Shown piece after piece: positions 33,534 through 42,700 of a stretch of DNA of 64,000 nucleotides. The notes beneath the pieces are model-generated. The model searched no databases, was not told the DNA's origin, and saw only the letters and a program-made list of their open reading frames with translations. The stretch comes from Candidatus Omnitrophota bacterium. GTDB lineage: Bacteria; Hinthialibacterota; Hinthialibacteria; OLB16. Where the stretch lies: NCBI GenBank assembly GCA_020632575.1, contig JACKFH010000014.1, positions 1 through 64,000 of the forward strand. Direction: 5' to 3'. A program made the position numbers and the translations under genes. Every line of letters begins with the position of its first letter. Position 1 is the stretch's first letter.

Positions 33534-34606
33534 AAAAAATATTCTCGGGGTTAGGAACCCTGTTGAAGTGGACAATAGGAGTCGTTTTCCTTCTGGTTAT
33601 CGTCGCATATCTTGCGGGAGTCTTTGAACAGAAAATCGAACCTGGACAAATTGAGCAAGGGTCGGTGGAAGAAGATGCCTGCGACCAAGTGGCCGAGCCC
33701 ATGCTGGTGAGCGAGCCACGAATCGAACAGATCCCCGGAACCATCGCGGCCAAACATGAGACCACCATTTCCTCCCGCATCCTGGCCACCATCGAGCAGG
33801 TACTGGTCCGAGCGGGCGATGTGGTTGAGAGCGGATCGCCATTGGTGATTCTCGACAGCCGTGAGCTGGAAACCCGTGAACTCCAGGCCGAGGAGGCGCT
33901 GGCCGCGTCACAGGCTCAACTCAAGGAAGCGGAAACGGAATTCGCTCGATCCCAAAACCTGTTCGATCAGGGCACCATCCCAAAGAGTCGTTACGACACC
34001 GCCGAGAGCGGTTATCGGGTCGCCCAGGCGAATGTCGAAAGGGCCAAGCAGAACCTCGAAGAGGTTCGGGTTTCTCAAACCTATGCGAGGATCGAATCCC
34101 CCATTTCCGGACGTGTGATCGACCGTCTGGCGGAGCCGGGAGACACCGCAAGCCCGGGAGTTCCGCTGTTGCGGCTCTACGACCCCTCGGATCTCCGGTT
34201 GGAGGCCTATGTCCGAGAGTCGCTTGCCTCTCAGATTAATCGCGGGGAAGAAATCCAGGTCCGTGTGGAGACCCTCAACAAAACCTTTGAGGGGAAAGTC
34301 GAAGAAATTGTTCCCCAGGCGGATCCGGGATCGAGGTCGCTCCTGGTGAAGATCGCGCTGCCCGAAACGGAGGGACTTTACCCTGGGATGTTTGGGCGCG
34401 TCCTGATTCAAACCGGGACCGAGGAAAGACTCTATGTTCCTTCGGACGCGGTCCGGGCGGTCGGGCAACTTCGGTATGTTCAATTGATCGGCGAAGGGGG
34501 TCGTGAAAAACGATTGCTGAAGTTGGGGCAGACCGGTCCTGATGGGAAGGTCTCGGTTCTATCGGGGATCGATCCGGATGAGTCGGTCAAGATTTGTGTG
34601 AAGTGA
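33530..34606 (+). CDS. RND efflux periplasmic adaptor (membrane fusion protein)
   Basis: The 358-residue protein has an N-terminal anchor (residues ~13-30) and the first lipoyl half (TISSRILATIEQVLVRAGD). A helical hairpin rich in Ala/Glu follows (ELQAEEALAASQAQLKEAET), then the second lipoyl half (ARIESPISGRVIDRLAEPGD) and a beta-barrel (GLYPGMFGRVLIQTGTEERL). It links the inner-membrane permease to an outer-membrane channel. The ATGA overlap with the permease ensures matched synthesis. Permease-before-adaptor order is less common than the reverse. Confidence 0.93.
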   Translation: MKKIFSGLGTLLKWTIGVVFLLVIVAYLAGVFEQKIEPGQIEQGSVEEDACDQVAEPMLVSEPRIEQIPGTIAAKHETTISSRILATIEQVLVRAGDVVESGSPLVILDSRELETRELQAEEALAASQAQLKEAETEFARSQNLFDQGTIPKSRYDTAESGYRVAQANVERAKQNLEEVRVSQTYARIESPISGRVIDRLAEPGDTASPGVPLLRLYDPSDLRLEAYVRESLASQINRGEEIQVRVETLNKTFEGKVEEIVPQADPGSRSLLVKIALPETEGLYPGMFGRVLIQTGTEERLYVPSDAVRAVGQLRYVQLIGEGGREKRLLKLGQTGPDGKVSVLSGIDPDESVKICVK

Positions 34607-34659
34607 TCAGGTCTGTCATTCCCGACTCCGATCGGGAATCCAGTCGGTTTCAACGGACT

Positions 34660-34810
34660 TCGATGTGTGTAGCGACGCGGTTTGAACCCGTCGAGGGCTT
34701 GGTCGCACCATTCAGATTCGACGCTTCATTCAGGCCGCAATAGAACGACAAACTTTTCGGCCCCCAATCCCACCCCGCCACGGAATCAATTCCGTCGCTA
34801 CGCACATCGA
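34660..34810. repeat. 151-bp element with 18-bp inverted ends
   Basis: The left end TCGATGTGTGTAGCGACG (34660-34677) and right end CGTCGCTACGCACATCGA (34793-34810) are inverted with one mismatch. The inner right part CGGAATCAATTCC recurs at 1508-1520, just before the cytochrome gene. A palindrome GTCATTCCCGA...TCGGGAAT lies nearby at 34617. The gap 34607-34850 has no gene. Confidence 0.65.
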
Positions 34811-34850
34811 AACCTGTTAAAACAGGTTGGGGCTTCATCAAAACGGTGGG

Positions 34851-35657
34851 TCAATCTGAAACGATTGCACTGATGAACTCAGATGGGATTCTCTCAAAAA
34901 TTTTTCGTTCAGGCTCGGATAAGCGGTCGGGCGAAAACTTCTCCGGTGAATTTTTCCAACGGCTGGCCAACACATAGAACGGTTTCCCCGCTTCGCTGAG
35001 AGACTGTCCGAGTTCTCGGCTTAGTGTTTTGTTCAACACGGACCCATCCGGAAACACGGTGTCGGCGCCGATGATTCCCACGTGACATTCCTTCACAAGG
35101 AATTCCAATTTGTTGTCAGGATAAACAGTTGCCTCAATTTGTTCCGTGCGCAGATCCTTGGCGAAGCGTTTCCCTTCCCCGCCGGGTTGGGATTCCAAGA
35201 CATGCACCGCTGCGATGAGGTCGGAAACATTTAGCAAGACCTCGCGGAGAGTCGAGCTGTACGAAAGGGTGAGGACTCGGGCCGGGGCGGTGGGCTGCAA
35301 AATCGGATAGAGATTCTGGGCAATCCGTGCAGTCGAGGTTTCAATCTCTGTTCGGAATTCTTGGAGAAGCTTCCTCGCCTCGGCGCCTTGATCCAATCCG
35401 GTCTCCAATCGATCCGCGAGCACGGAGAAACCGACCATTGAAGGGCGGTCGGTTTGTAGGGTTTTGAGGGTCGAGTCGCGTTGGCGGTCTTCAAGGCGTC
35501 CGGGATGAGATTGGAGCCAGGAGATTGCTTCGAGCAAAAGCTCCTGCGCTCCGAGGTCGGTGTTTTGAAGGATATCGTGGAGATCGTTCATGTTCGAATG
35601 GAGGTCGAAGGCATTACTCCTTTGATCCTCGTTTGCCAACAAAGACTTCTGGGTCAT
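34851..35657 (-). CDS. eIF2B alpha/beta/delta-family protein
   Basis: The ATG at 35657 has CGGAG four bases upstream and gives 268 residues. A later ATG (35591) would avoid the 44-bp overlap with the gene before it, so the start is not certain. The C-terminal half carries the family signature VGIIGADTVFPDGSVLNKTL followed by PFYVLASRWK; the N-terminal half is helical. Bacterial and archaeal members of this fold include ribose-1,5-bisphosphate isomerase and methylthioribose-1-phosphate isomerase, while others are of unknown role. I see no residue pattern that picks one of these. A sugar-phosphate isomerase role would suit the glycosidase-like gene it overlaps. Confidence 0.78.
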   Translation of the reverse strand: MTQKSLLANEDQRSNAFDLHSNMNDLHDILQNTDLGAQELLLEAISWLQSHPGRLEDRQRDSTLKTLQTDRPSMVGFSVLADRLETGLDQGAEARKLLQEFRTEIETSTARIAQNLYPILQPTAPARVLTLSYSSTLREVLLNVSDLIAAVHVLESQPGGEGKRFAKDLRTEQIEATVYPDNKLEFLVKECHVGIIGADTVFPDGSVLNKTLSRELGQSLSEAGKPFYVLASRWKNSPEKFSPDRLSEPERKIFERIPSEFISAIVSD

Positions 35658-36609
35658 CAATCTCCGAGGCTCGGACCCAGTTCAGTTTGGCGATCTTGAT
35701 TCCCTTGAGACTGTCCATTAACGCCGCGATGTAATACTGCCCTTCGTGGAGGATGATTTCGGGAGCGGCGAGATGCCACTGGCGAACCAGATATTCATCG
35801 TGGTCAATCCCGAAATTGAGCGAGTTGGTCGAATGATAAACCCAGTTGAGGGCATTCTCGCCGTAGAATTGGTTGCGGAAATAATAGAAATGTCCGGGCT
35901 CGGGCTCGACCACATGCGGGCATTCGTTGTGGATGGGCCCCGGTCCTGGTTTGCCGCCGTACGAGACCACCGAGGAATCGCTCCAGTTCTCGAGGTCGGG
36001 GGAGGTCCGGCAAAAACCATAACCGCGCCGGAAAGGAAAGCCGGTGTAGTAGCAATGCCAGAGCCCATCGATCTGAATCAGCATCGGGTCGCGAGTGTTG
36101 GCGCCGGGCCCCTCGGAGAAGACGCCGGTCTGGCCATTGGTTTGGATGATACGTTCGAAGTTCTTCCCATCCTTGCTTTCGGCGAAGCAGATGTTTTGCC
36201 AATCGCCGTACGCCATGAGATACCGGTTCTCTAGCCGGATCACATGAGGTGCTTGGAGTCCGCCGGTCGTTTCACCGAGTTCAGGGCTGGCTTCCATCGC
36301 GATACCCATTGGGGCCCAATCAGTGTCGGTCAGGTTCTTGCCTTCCCAACGGTAAAAGAGTCGAGTGTTTCCCCCACAGCCTGTCTTGCGGATGCAGGAC
36401 CAGAGTTGCCAGGTTCCATCAGCCGCTTGCCAGACTCCGAAGTCAACAGGCTGTTGTTCGGGACGTGTGTACTCTCCCAGGTCCGGGTCCCCCGCTACTT
36501 GCCACCAGTCGCCATCAATGACCGGAACGAGAATGTCGGTTTCCTCAGCGGCTACGCCATTCAGGACAAAGCAGAACCCCACGACTAAACATGACAATCG
36601 AATCGACAT
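35614..36609 (-). CDS. Secreted GH43-like five-bladed propeller protein
   Basis: The 331-residue protein has a signal peptide (MSIRLSCLVVGFCFVLNGVAA). The rest shows propeller blades with the spacing of clan-F glycosidases: DFGVWQAADGTWQLWSCIR, APHVIRLENRYLMAYGDW, TRDPMLIQIDGLWHCYYTGF and APEIILHEGQYYIAALMD. RDPMLIQ and APEIIL fit the acidic active-site positions of GH43-type enzymes, but the family has many non-catalytic relatives. It overlaps the eIF2B-like gene downstream and follows the GH117-like gene by 26 bp; the three probably form one transcript. Confidence 0.78.
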   Translation of the reverse strand: MSIRLSCLVVGFCFVLNGVAAEETDILVPVIDGDWWQVAGDPDLGEYTRPEQQPVDFGVWQAADGTWQLWSCIRKTGCGGNTRLFYRWEGKNLTDTDWAPMGIAMEASPELGETTGGLQAPHVIRLENRYLMAYGDWQNICFAESKDGKNFERIIQTNGQTGVFSEGPGANTRDPMLIQIDGLWHCYYTGFPFRRGYGFCRTSPDLENWSDSSVVSYGGKPGPGPIHNECPHVVEPEPGHFYYFRNQFYGENALNWVYHSTNSLNFGIDHDEYLVRQWHLAAPEIILHEGQYYIAALMDSLKGIKIAKLNWVRASEIDDPEVFVGKRGSKE

Positions 36610-36635
36610 CTTCGGTTCTCCTGAGTCTATTTAAG

Positions 36636-37616
36636 TCAATCCTTCACAACATCAAACCGGTCGAGCGAGGGCAAGAAACCGTCCTTGCGCCAGATATGGA
36701 TTCCCCACTGAGGTTCAAATGCATCGTTCGTTTCCACAAACGAGTCCGATCGGAAAATGCCTGGGCCTTTGGGTACACGGCCGGTGAGATCATCCATTTT
36801 TTGGAAATGAATTCCATCCTCGGCGTATTGAAGAGTGTCGCGGATCCCCTCCGGACCGACGTGGGTGATCATCGCGACCACGCCTCCATCTGAGGGCCAA
36901 ACAAGGACCTCATGCCCACCCTGAATCACCGGGTTGCCTTCATATTTTTGGTAGGGTCCCTCGGGGCTCTTGGCGATGGCCAGCCCCATTTTTGTATGGG
37001 CGGGGGTGTTGTTCCATTGCCTCCCCTTGTAGTAGAGCCAAATCTCACCCTCTCGGACGATGAGAGAGGCGTCATCCACCCGCAGGCTATCGAACTCTTT
37101 CGGGTCCTCGCTCGGCGACAAGATCGGATTGTTCTCTAACTTCTCCCAGGGGCCATCAGGGGAGGAAGAAACCGCGATTCCAATGGCCGTCTTGGTGATG
37201 TTGTCACCCTCGTTGGAGAAGGGCTTGGGGACAGCGGTGTAAAAGAGCCAGTACTTCCCCTCGGCGATCAGAATGTTCGGGGTGAAAACGCTCTGTTCAT
37301 CCCAGGACCCTTTGGGGCCTCGTTTCAACGCCTCGCCTTGCTCGGTCCATTGATGACCATCGTTCGAGGTGGCGAACCAGATGGTGGCGTCATACCCATG
37401 AGCCACCTTCCCTTTGCTGTACCAGACATAATCGAGGTCCCCCACGCGGATGACATCGCTTGGGTCGCGCCGCATGACTCCTTCTTCCGGCCCGATCCCG
37501 TCGGCGAGGCTGTAGCTGAAATGGATTTCGCTCCAAGCGGGGAGGCAGAGCATCAAAGACAAAACGATGAATGAGGTTGAAATGAGGTATGTGGATTTCC
37601 TCTTTTGAAGGGTCAT
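36636..37616 (-). CDS. Secreted GH117/GH43-like propeller protein
   Basis: The start is the ATG at 37616, which opens a signal peptide (MTLQKRKSTYLISTSFIVLS); in-frame codons further up add nothing recognisable. The 326-residue protein shows DPSDVIRVGDLDYVWYSKG, DEQSVFTPNILIAEGKYWLF, RVDDASLIVREGEIWLYYKG and GHEVLVWPSDGGVVAMI. This is close to GH117-type hydrolases, which act on 3,6-anhydro-galactose-containing or related oligosaccharides, and to GH43. The substrate is not certain. First gene of a likely three-gene minus-strand operon. Confidence 0.78.
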   Translation of the reverse strand: MTLQKRKSTYLISTSFIVLSLMLCLPAWSEIHFSYSLADGIGPEEGVMRRDPSDVIRVGDLDYVWYSKGKVAHGYDATIWFATSNDGHQWTEQGEALKRGPKGSWDEQSVFTPNILIAEGKYWLFYTAVPKPFSNEGDNITKTAIGIAVSSSPDGPWEKLENNPILSPSEDPKEFDSLRVDDASLIVREGEIWLYYKGRQWNNTPAHTKMGLAIAKSPEGPYQKYEGNPVIQGGHEVLVWPSDGGVVAMITHVGPEGIRDTLQYAEDGIHFQKMDDLTGRVPKGPGIFRSDSFVETNDAFEPQWGIHIWRKDGFLPSLDRFDVVKD

Positions 37617-37683
37617 TAGTTTTTCTCCAATTTGGTTGGAAGAACCGATGGTAGCGGCCAAAGGAGAGTGGCTCAAGTTGGGT

Positions 37684-38523
37684 TCACTGCTTCTGGATGT
37701 CCCCTGTCATTGGGACGAAGCGAACCAATTCGAGGTTCCTCGATGTGGTGGTCCCGTCCTCCATCTTGGCGATCAGCATCAACTGTTGGGTCGCGAAGGT
37801 TTCGCCCACTGGGATGCAGAGCCGCCCGCCCGGTTTGAGTTGCTCGACCAGGGCGGGGGGGATATACGGGGCGGCGCAGGTGACGATGATGGCGTCGTAA
37901 GGGGCATGCTCCTCCCACCCCTGGTAACCATCGCCCGCTTTCGATTGGATGACGGTGTACCCCTTTTCCTGGAATAAGTCCGCGGCTTCCTTCGCGAGTC
38001 TTTCGCTGATTTCGATTGTGAACACATGGGGGGTGAGTTCGGAGAGGACCGCGGCTTGATACCCGGACCCGGTCCCGATTTCCAAGACTTTTTCACCAGG
38101 TTCAAGGTCGAGAGCCTGAGTCATGACAGCGACGATATAGGGTTGGGAGATTGTCTGTCCGCCGCCGATGCCTAGAGGCCGGTCCTCATAAGCGCTCCCC
38201 CTTCGAAAAAGCGGGACGAACCAGTGACGCGGGACATTTCGCATGGCCTCCAGGACTCTCTGATCGTCGACCCCTCGATTTTCGATTTGGTTCTCGACCA
38301 TGGACAAGCGCTCGTTGACCCTTTCCTCGGTTCGGGGGGGACTCCACGACGAGGGGGATGTTTCCTCTTTTTTGACTTCCGTGGATCTCTCCGATGTGGC
38401 TCGCTTGTCTGGCGATGATTCCCCGCTAACGCCAGCATCATTGGAGCAGGCCAACCAGGCGAGGGCGAAAAGGGTGAAAAAGGAAATCTGGAATGGATTT
38501 TTGAGGGTGTGTTTTAGATTCAT
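37684..38523 (-). CDS. pcm: Protein-L-isoaspartate O-methyltransferase with lipoprotein signal
   Basis: The catalytic part (residues ~70-279) is a standard PCMT: MVENQIENRGV, PRHWFVP, GGGQTISQPYIVAVMTQAL, VLEIGTGSGYQAAVLSEL and a C-terminal PVGE block. Ahead of it is a lipoprotein signal (SFFTLFALAWLACSN; Cys near residue 27) and a 35-residue Ser/Lys/Glu-rich linker. The enzyme repairs isoaspartyl residues using S-adenosylmethionine. SAM is not expected in the periplasm, so a lipid-anchored exported form is odd. The start (ATG at 38523) has AGAGG eight bases upstream and supports the long N-terminus. Confidence 0.88.
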   Translation of the reverse strand: MNLKHTLKNPFQISFFTLFALAWLACSNDAGVSGESSPDKRATSERSTEVKKEETSPSSWSPPRTEERVNERLSMVENQIENRGVDDQRVLEAMRNVPRHWFVPLFRRGSAYEDRPLGIGGGQTISQPYIVAVMTQALDLEPGEKVLEIGTGSGYQAAVLSELTPHVFTIEISERLAKEAADLFQEKGYTVIQSKAGDGYQGWEEHAPYDAIIVTCAAPYIPPALVEQLKPGGRLCIPVGETFATQQLMLIAKMEDGTTTSRNLELVRFVPMTGDIQKQ

Positions 38524-38604
38524 CGGAATGGCCTCTGGTCCAAAATGAGATCACATTCAGCTGTCACCCCTATTTTAAAACTTTGTTCCGGATTCAGAAA
38601 CCTT

Positions 38605-39480
38605 TTAGTCCGACTCGAGGTTGGATCGGAGCGAAAGATATTTGTCTAATCCCAAGAGTTCTTTCAGCTCGCCGAAACTCGAGGAAGCCAAAGCCAACTT
38701 GTCGACCCGGCCCTCGGTCATGAATTCATTGCAAAGTTCTTTCATAGCTCTCGCGCAGACCATCAGGGACTCGATCGGACAAACCACGATCTTATAACCC
38801 ATCTGGTGAAGTTCCTCCACCGACAGAATGGGGGTCACCCCGCCGGAGAGCATATTGACAAAGAGGGTGTGGTCGACCTTCTTGGCGATGAGTTCGAGTT
38901 CCTCGATCGATTGAGGAGCCTCGATGAACGCGATGTCGGCTCCCGCGTCGCAGTAACGGTTGACTCGGTCGATCGCGTCCTCGACGCCATTCATCTGGCG
39001 AGCGTCGGTGCGGGCGAAGATGGTGAAATCCGAATCGGAGCGGGCATCGATAGCTGCCTTGAATTTCAGGACCATCTCCTCGGTTGGAATCACTTGCTTT
39101 TTCTTAAAATGACCGCAGCGTTTGGGCATGACCTGATCCTCCAGGAGAATACCCGCCGCTCCGGCGCCTTCGAACAGTTCGATGGTGTGTTGAACATTGT
39201 GGAGATCCCCATGACCCGTGTCGCCATCTGCGATGACTGGGATTCGGACGCGCGAGGCCATGCGACGAACCGCGTCCGCCATCTCCGCGGCGGATAGGAA
39301 GTTCAAGTCTGGAAGCCCAAGCTGCGAGGCGGTCGTCCCAAAACCGCCGATGAAGACCGATTCGAAACCCATCTGTTCAACGATGAGCGCGGTGAAGACA
39401 TCGTGCGCGCCAAGACTTCGAATCGGACCGGGTTGCGCCAGGAGCTCGCGAAGTTGTTTAGGACCCTTGTTGTTCGTCAT
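38605..39480 (-). CDS. Isocitrate lyase/PEP mutase superfamily protein
   Basis: The ATG at 39480 has GGAGG nine bases upstream. The 291-residue TIM barrel has IPVIADGDTGHGD (metal-binding Asp residues), AGILLEDQVMPKRCGH (the KRCGH loop holds the catalytic Cys of lyase members) and IFARTDAR. It belongs with methylisocitrate lyase, oxaloacetate decarboxylase and carboxyphosphonoenolpyruvate mutase. The Cys in KRCGH favours a carbon-carbon lyase such as 2-methylisocitrate lyase. No prpC/prpD neighbour is present to confirm that. Cytoplasmic. Confidence 0.85.
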   Translation of the reverse strand: MTNNKGPKQLRELLAQPGPIRSLGAHDVFTALIVEQMGFESVFIGGFGTTASQLGLPDLNFLSAAEMADAVRRMASRVRIPVIADGDTGHGDLHNVQHTIELFEGAGAAGILLEDQVMPKRCGHFKKKQVIPTEEMVLKFKAAIDARSDSDFTIFARTDARQMNGVEDAIDRVNRYCDAGADIAFIEAPQSIEELELIAKKVDHTLFVNMLSGGVTPILSVEELHQMGYKIVVCPIESLMVCARAMKELCNEFMTEGRVDKLALASSSFGELKELLGLDKYLSLRSNLESD

Positions 39481-39594
39481 TGAATCCAACCTCCATTCCT
39501 GAATGGAAAATTATTTTAGGCAATCTTTTAAAATAGCGCAGCCACTCTTACCTACAAGACAGTATCGGAATACGAATATTGGAACAATTCTGTC

Positions 39595-39622
39595 TTGCCC
39601 AGGCGCCGACCTAGCCTATAAT
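39595..39622 (+). promoter_or_regulatory. Sigma70-type promoter of the giant repeat gene
   Basis: TTGCCC (39595-39600), 16-bp spacer, TATAAT (39617-39622). Transcription would start near 39629, leaving a ~78-base leader before the ATG at 39707, which has GGAAAGG upstream. Confidence 0.65.
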
Positions 39623-39706
39623 GAATCACATCACTTCTGAAAAACGTGCCACATCATTTGTGGTTGTGCCAGTCAAAGACATTTTCCTTCCGGAAAGGCG
39701 TAATTT

Positions 39707-42700
39707 ATGAACCGCTTGAACTCAGCAGTAGTCCGTTTTTTCTTCCCACTTCTTCTTGCCTCCATCGGATTTATCCCCATTGAGTCCAATGCGGCAGGCG
39801 AACTTAGCGGGGTGGTTCGGAACGCGACGGGCGATCCGCTAATCGGCGCTTATGTTTATGCCCGAAATCCCATGACCTCGCAAACCTATGCCGACTACAC
39901 GGATATGTCCGGCCTTTTCGAAATCATGAACATGACTGCTGGCGAATATCGTGTCCGTGCGGATTATGTTGGATACCAGGGGGCTTACCACGATGGAAGC
40001 ACTTACGAAGAGGATGAACCGGCCACGGTCACGGTGAGTGACGGGACGACAACAAGCGGTGTTGACATCATGCTTCCCGATGGAGCGTCCATCTCCGGGA
40101 AGGTGACGGTGCAATCGAGTGGACTGCCGGTGACAAACCAGTACATTCCAATTGACTATCGAAACTCCCCCAATATCTGGTGGAGTCCCTACTCGTACAC
40201 GGACCTCATGGGAAATTACCAAATCGGGGGCCTTCCCGACCGCGATGACTACATTATCGGAGTCGCAGCAACCGGTTATATCTCGGATTATTATCCCGGT
40301 GTCATCGATTACGATGACGCGGAACCTCTTGCAATAACAGGCGGGATGGACCTGACCGGCATCGATCTCGAATTGACCGAAGGGGGCGTCTTGCGAGTCG
40401 CCGCTTATTTGGAATCGGGATTGCCGGTGGTGCAAGTGGGGAACCCTCAGATCCTCAGCAATGTCTTTAACCGTATCGCCAAGGATGGCAGCGGGGGTCT
40501 CTGGTTCGCCACCGAGGAGGGGGTCATGTCGATCATCGGATCCGCCACCCGAGGGATTCATCCCTACAACAGTGACCTTCCCGGAGAAATCGTTCGAGAT
40601 CTTTCGATCTCGCCAACCGACACCAAGTTTTACGCAACGGATAAGGGGGTGGGACGCCAGACTGCGATGGGGTCTGTCGAGGCGTTTACCACCGCGAACT
40701 CCAATCTTCCCTACAACGATTGCACCGCGATTCAAGCCGTTTCGGATTCTTCGGTTTTTATCGCCTCTCCCACTGGCGATTTCACGGTTTGGAATGGATC
40801 GACCACTTTCACAAACCACACCTATTCCGATCGGGGAGAGCCGTCCGCGAGCGATATCCAGTGCTTGGCCTACGACTCAACGGACGGAGAGATCCTCATT
40901 GGGACGGAATCCAACGGGATGACGATTTATAATATCGGGGGCGGCTCCTTTTCACGATTCACAACCGCGGATGGTCTCCCTCAAAATCAAGTGAACGCGA
41001 TCGCGGTCACAGGTCCCGGGGTGGAATGGATTGGTACGAGTAACGGAATTTATGTCCGAGACCCGGGCGGGCCCGACACCACCTATCAAATGGCCGATGG
41101 ACTTCCGGGTGACAATGTTCAAGACATCCACATTGTCAGCGCCACCCAGGTTTGGATCGCGACAACCAGCGGAATCGCCCACTACGATAACGGCTCCTTC
41201 ACGACCTACACGACATCCAATTCCGGATTGGCCAGCAATAACTGCCGGTCGATCCTCGATTTCGATGGCGACATCTACATCGGATCGTCAAACGGCCTGG
41301 ATATCCTCTCCAACGGAAGTTTCCAGCATTACAGTCGTCAGAACTGGTATGTAAGCGCCTCCTTGTACGATCCTTCAACGGACTATTTCGCTAGTGGAGG
41401 ATCAAGCAATTCAATCGATTTCGATATTCAGGGACTCCCCACTGGCAATTACCGGGTTCAGATTTCCGCATCGGGTTATCCCTCCCAGTACTTCGACGGC
41501 GTCGCGAATCAGGAGGACGCGACCCTCATACCCGTTCAGCAAGGAATGGAAACAGCGGAGAGATATGCTTTCATCATCGAATCTTATGGAGGAATCGAGG
41601 GGACGGTCGAGGATTCGATGGGCAATCCCACAACATCCGGGACGGTTAGCTTCTATCAGCCAGGCGCGAACTCCCAGGTCGCTTCGGCCAATGTCTCAGG
41701 CGGCGTCTTTCAAACAACGAATTTAATTGAAGGCGGCTATTACGCGGTCTACACCCAATCCGGATTGCCCTCGGTCTTCTATCCAAACGCCTATGACATC
41801 GCCGATGCTCAAATTATTCAGGTGACATCGGGGCAAACAACCTCCGGGATCGGGATCGTCCTACCCGCGGCATCCGAAAATGGAACGATTTCCGGTCGGA
41901 TTCTGGACTCGTCAGGAAATCCTTATCCCTTTGTCTCGATGAGCCTCACTGGAGTTTTTGGAACCAGCCAGAACGGATACACAACCGCCGATAAAGACGG
42001 CGCATACACTTTCACCAATGTCACTCCGGGCGTCCACCGGATTAGCGGTTCGCCTTTCGGACTTCCCCCTCTTTACTATTCTTCGAGTTTCGACCAACAG
42101 AATTTCGATCCGGTCGGCGTGGACTCGGGGGAGGATGTGGCCGGGATCGACCTTCAGGTTCCGACTTACACCGCGGGGTCGCTATTTGGAATCATTGTCG
42201 ATGGAGGAGGAAACCCGGTGAGTGGGGCGGAGGTGGGGATTTACGGCGGCTTCAACTACCCCGCCCAAACAACCGGCTCCGACGGACTCTTCTCCTTCCA
42301 AAATCTCCCGCCCTTTCCGGGTTATTCGGTCTTCGGAAGAAAAACGAATCATATTCCAGTCGAAATGGCCAATCTCGCGCTCGCCAGTGGGGACAATATC
42401 GGTCCGGTCACTCTTACCCTCGACGAATACACACCCACCTCCCTCTCAGGTCAGGTGATGGACGCGAGCGGGAACCGGATTCTTGACGCCAATCTGTATT
42501 TTTATGACAACGATACCAATTATCAGGTCTCCGTTCGGACAGATTGGGAAGGGCGGTACATGGTCGCCGACTTCCCGCCAGGATCTGGGTCGGTCAATTG
42601 TTACGCCTCCGGATTCAGCAGCTATAACAGTGCGTTCAATCTGTCGCCGGGCTCCAATACGAAAGATATCGTTTTGGTTCAAGACACGAGCCGCGGAAAC

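Noticed and set aside
39839..40819. Minus-strand frame (326 codons) within the giant gene
   Set aside because: Same reason: antisense of conserved coding sequence.
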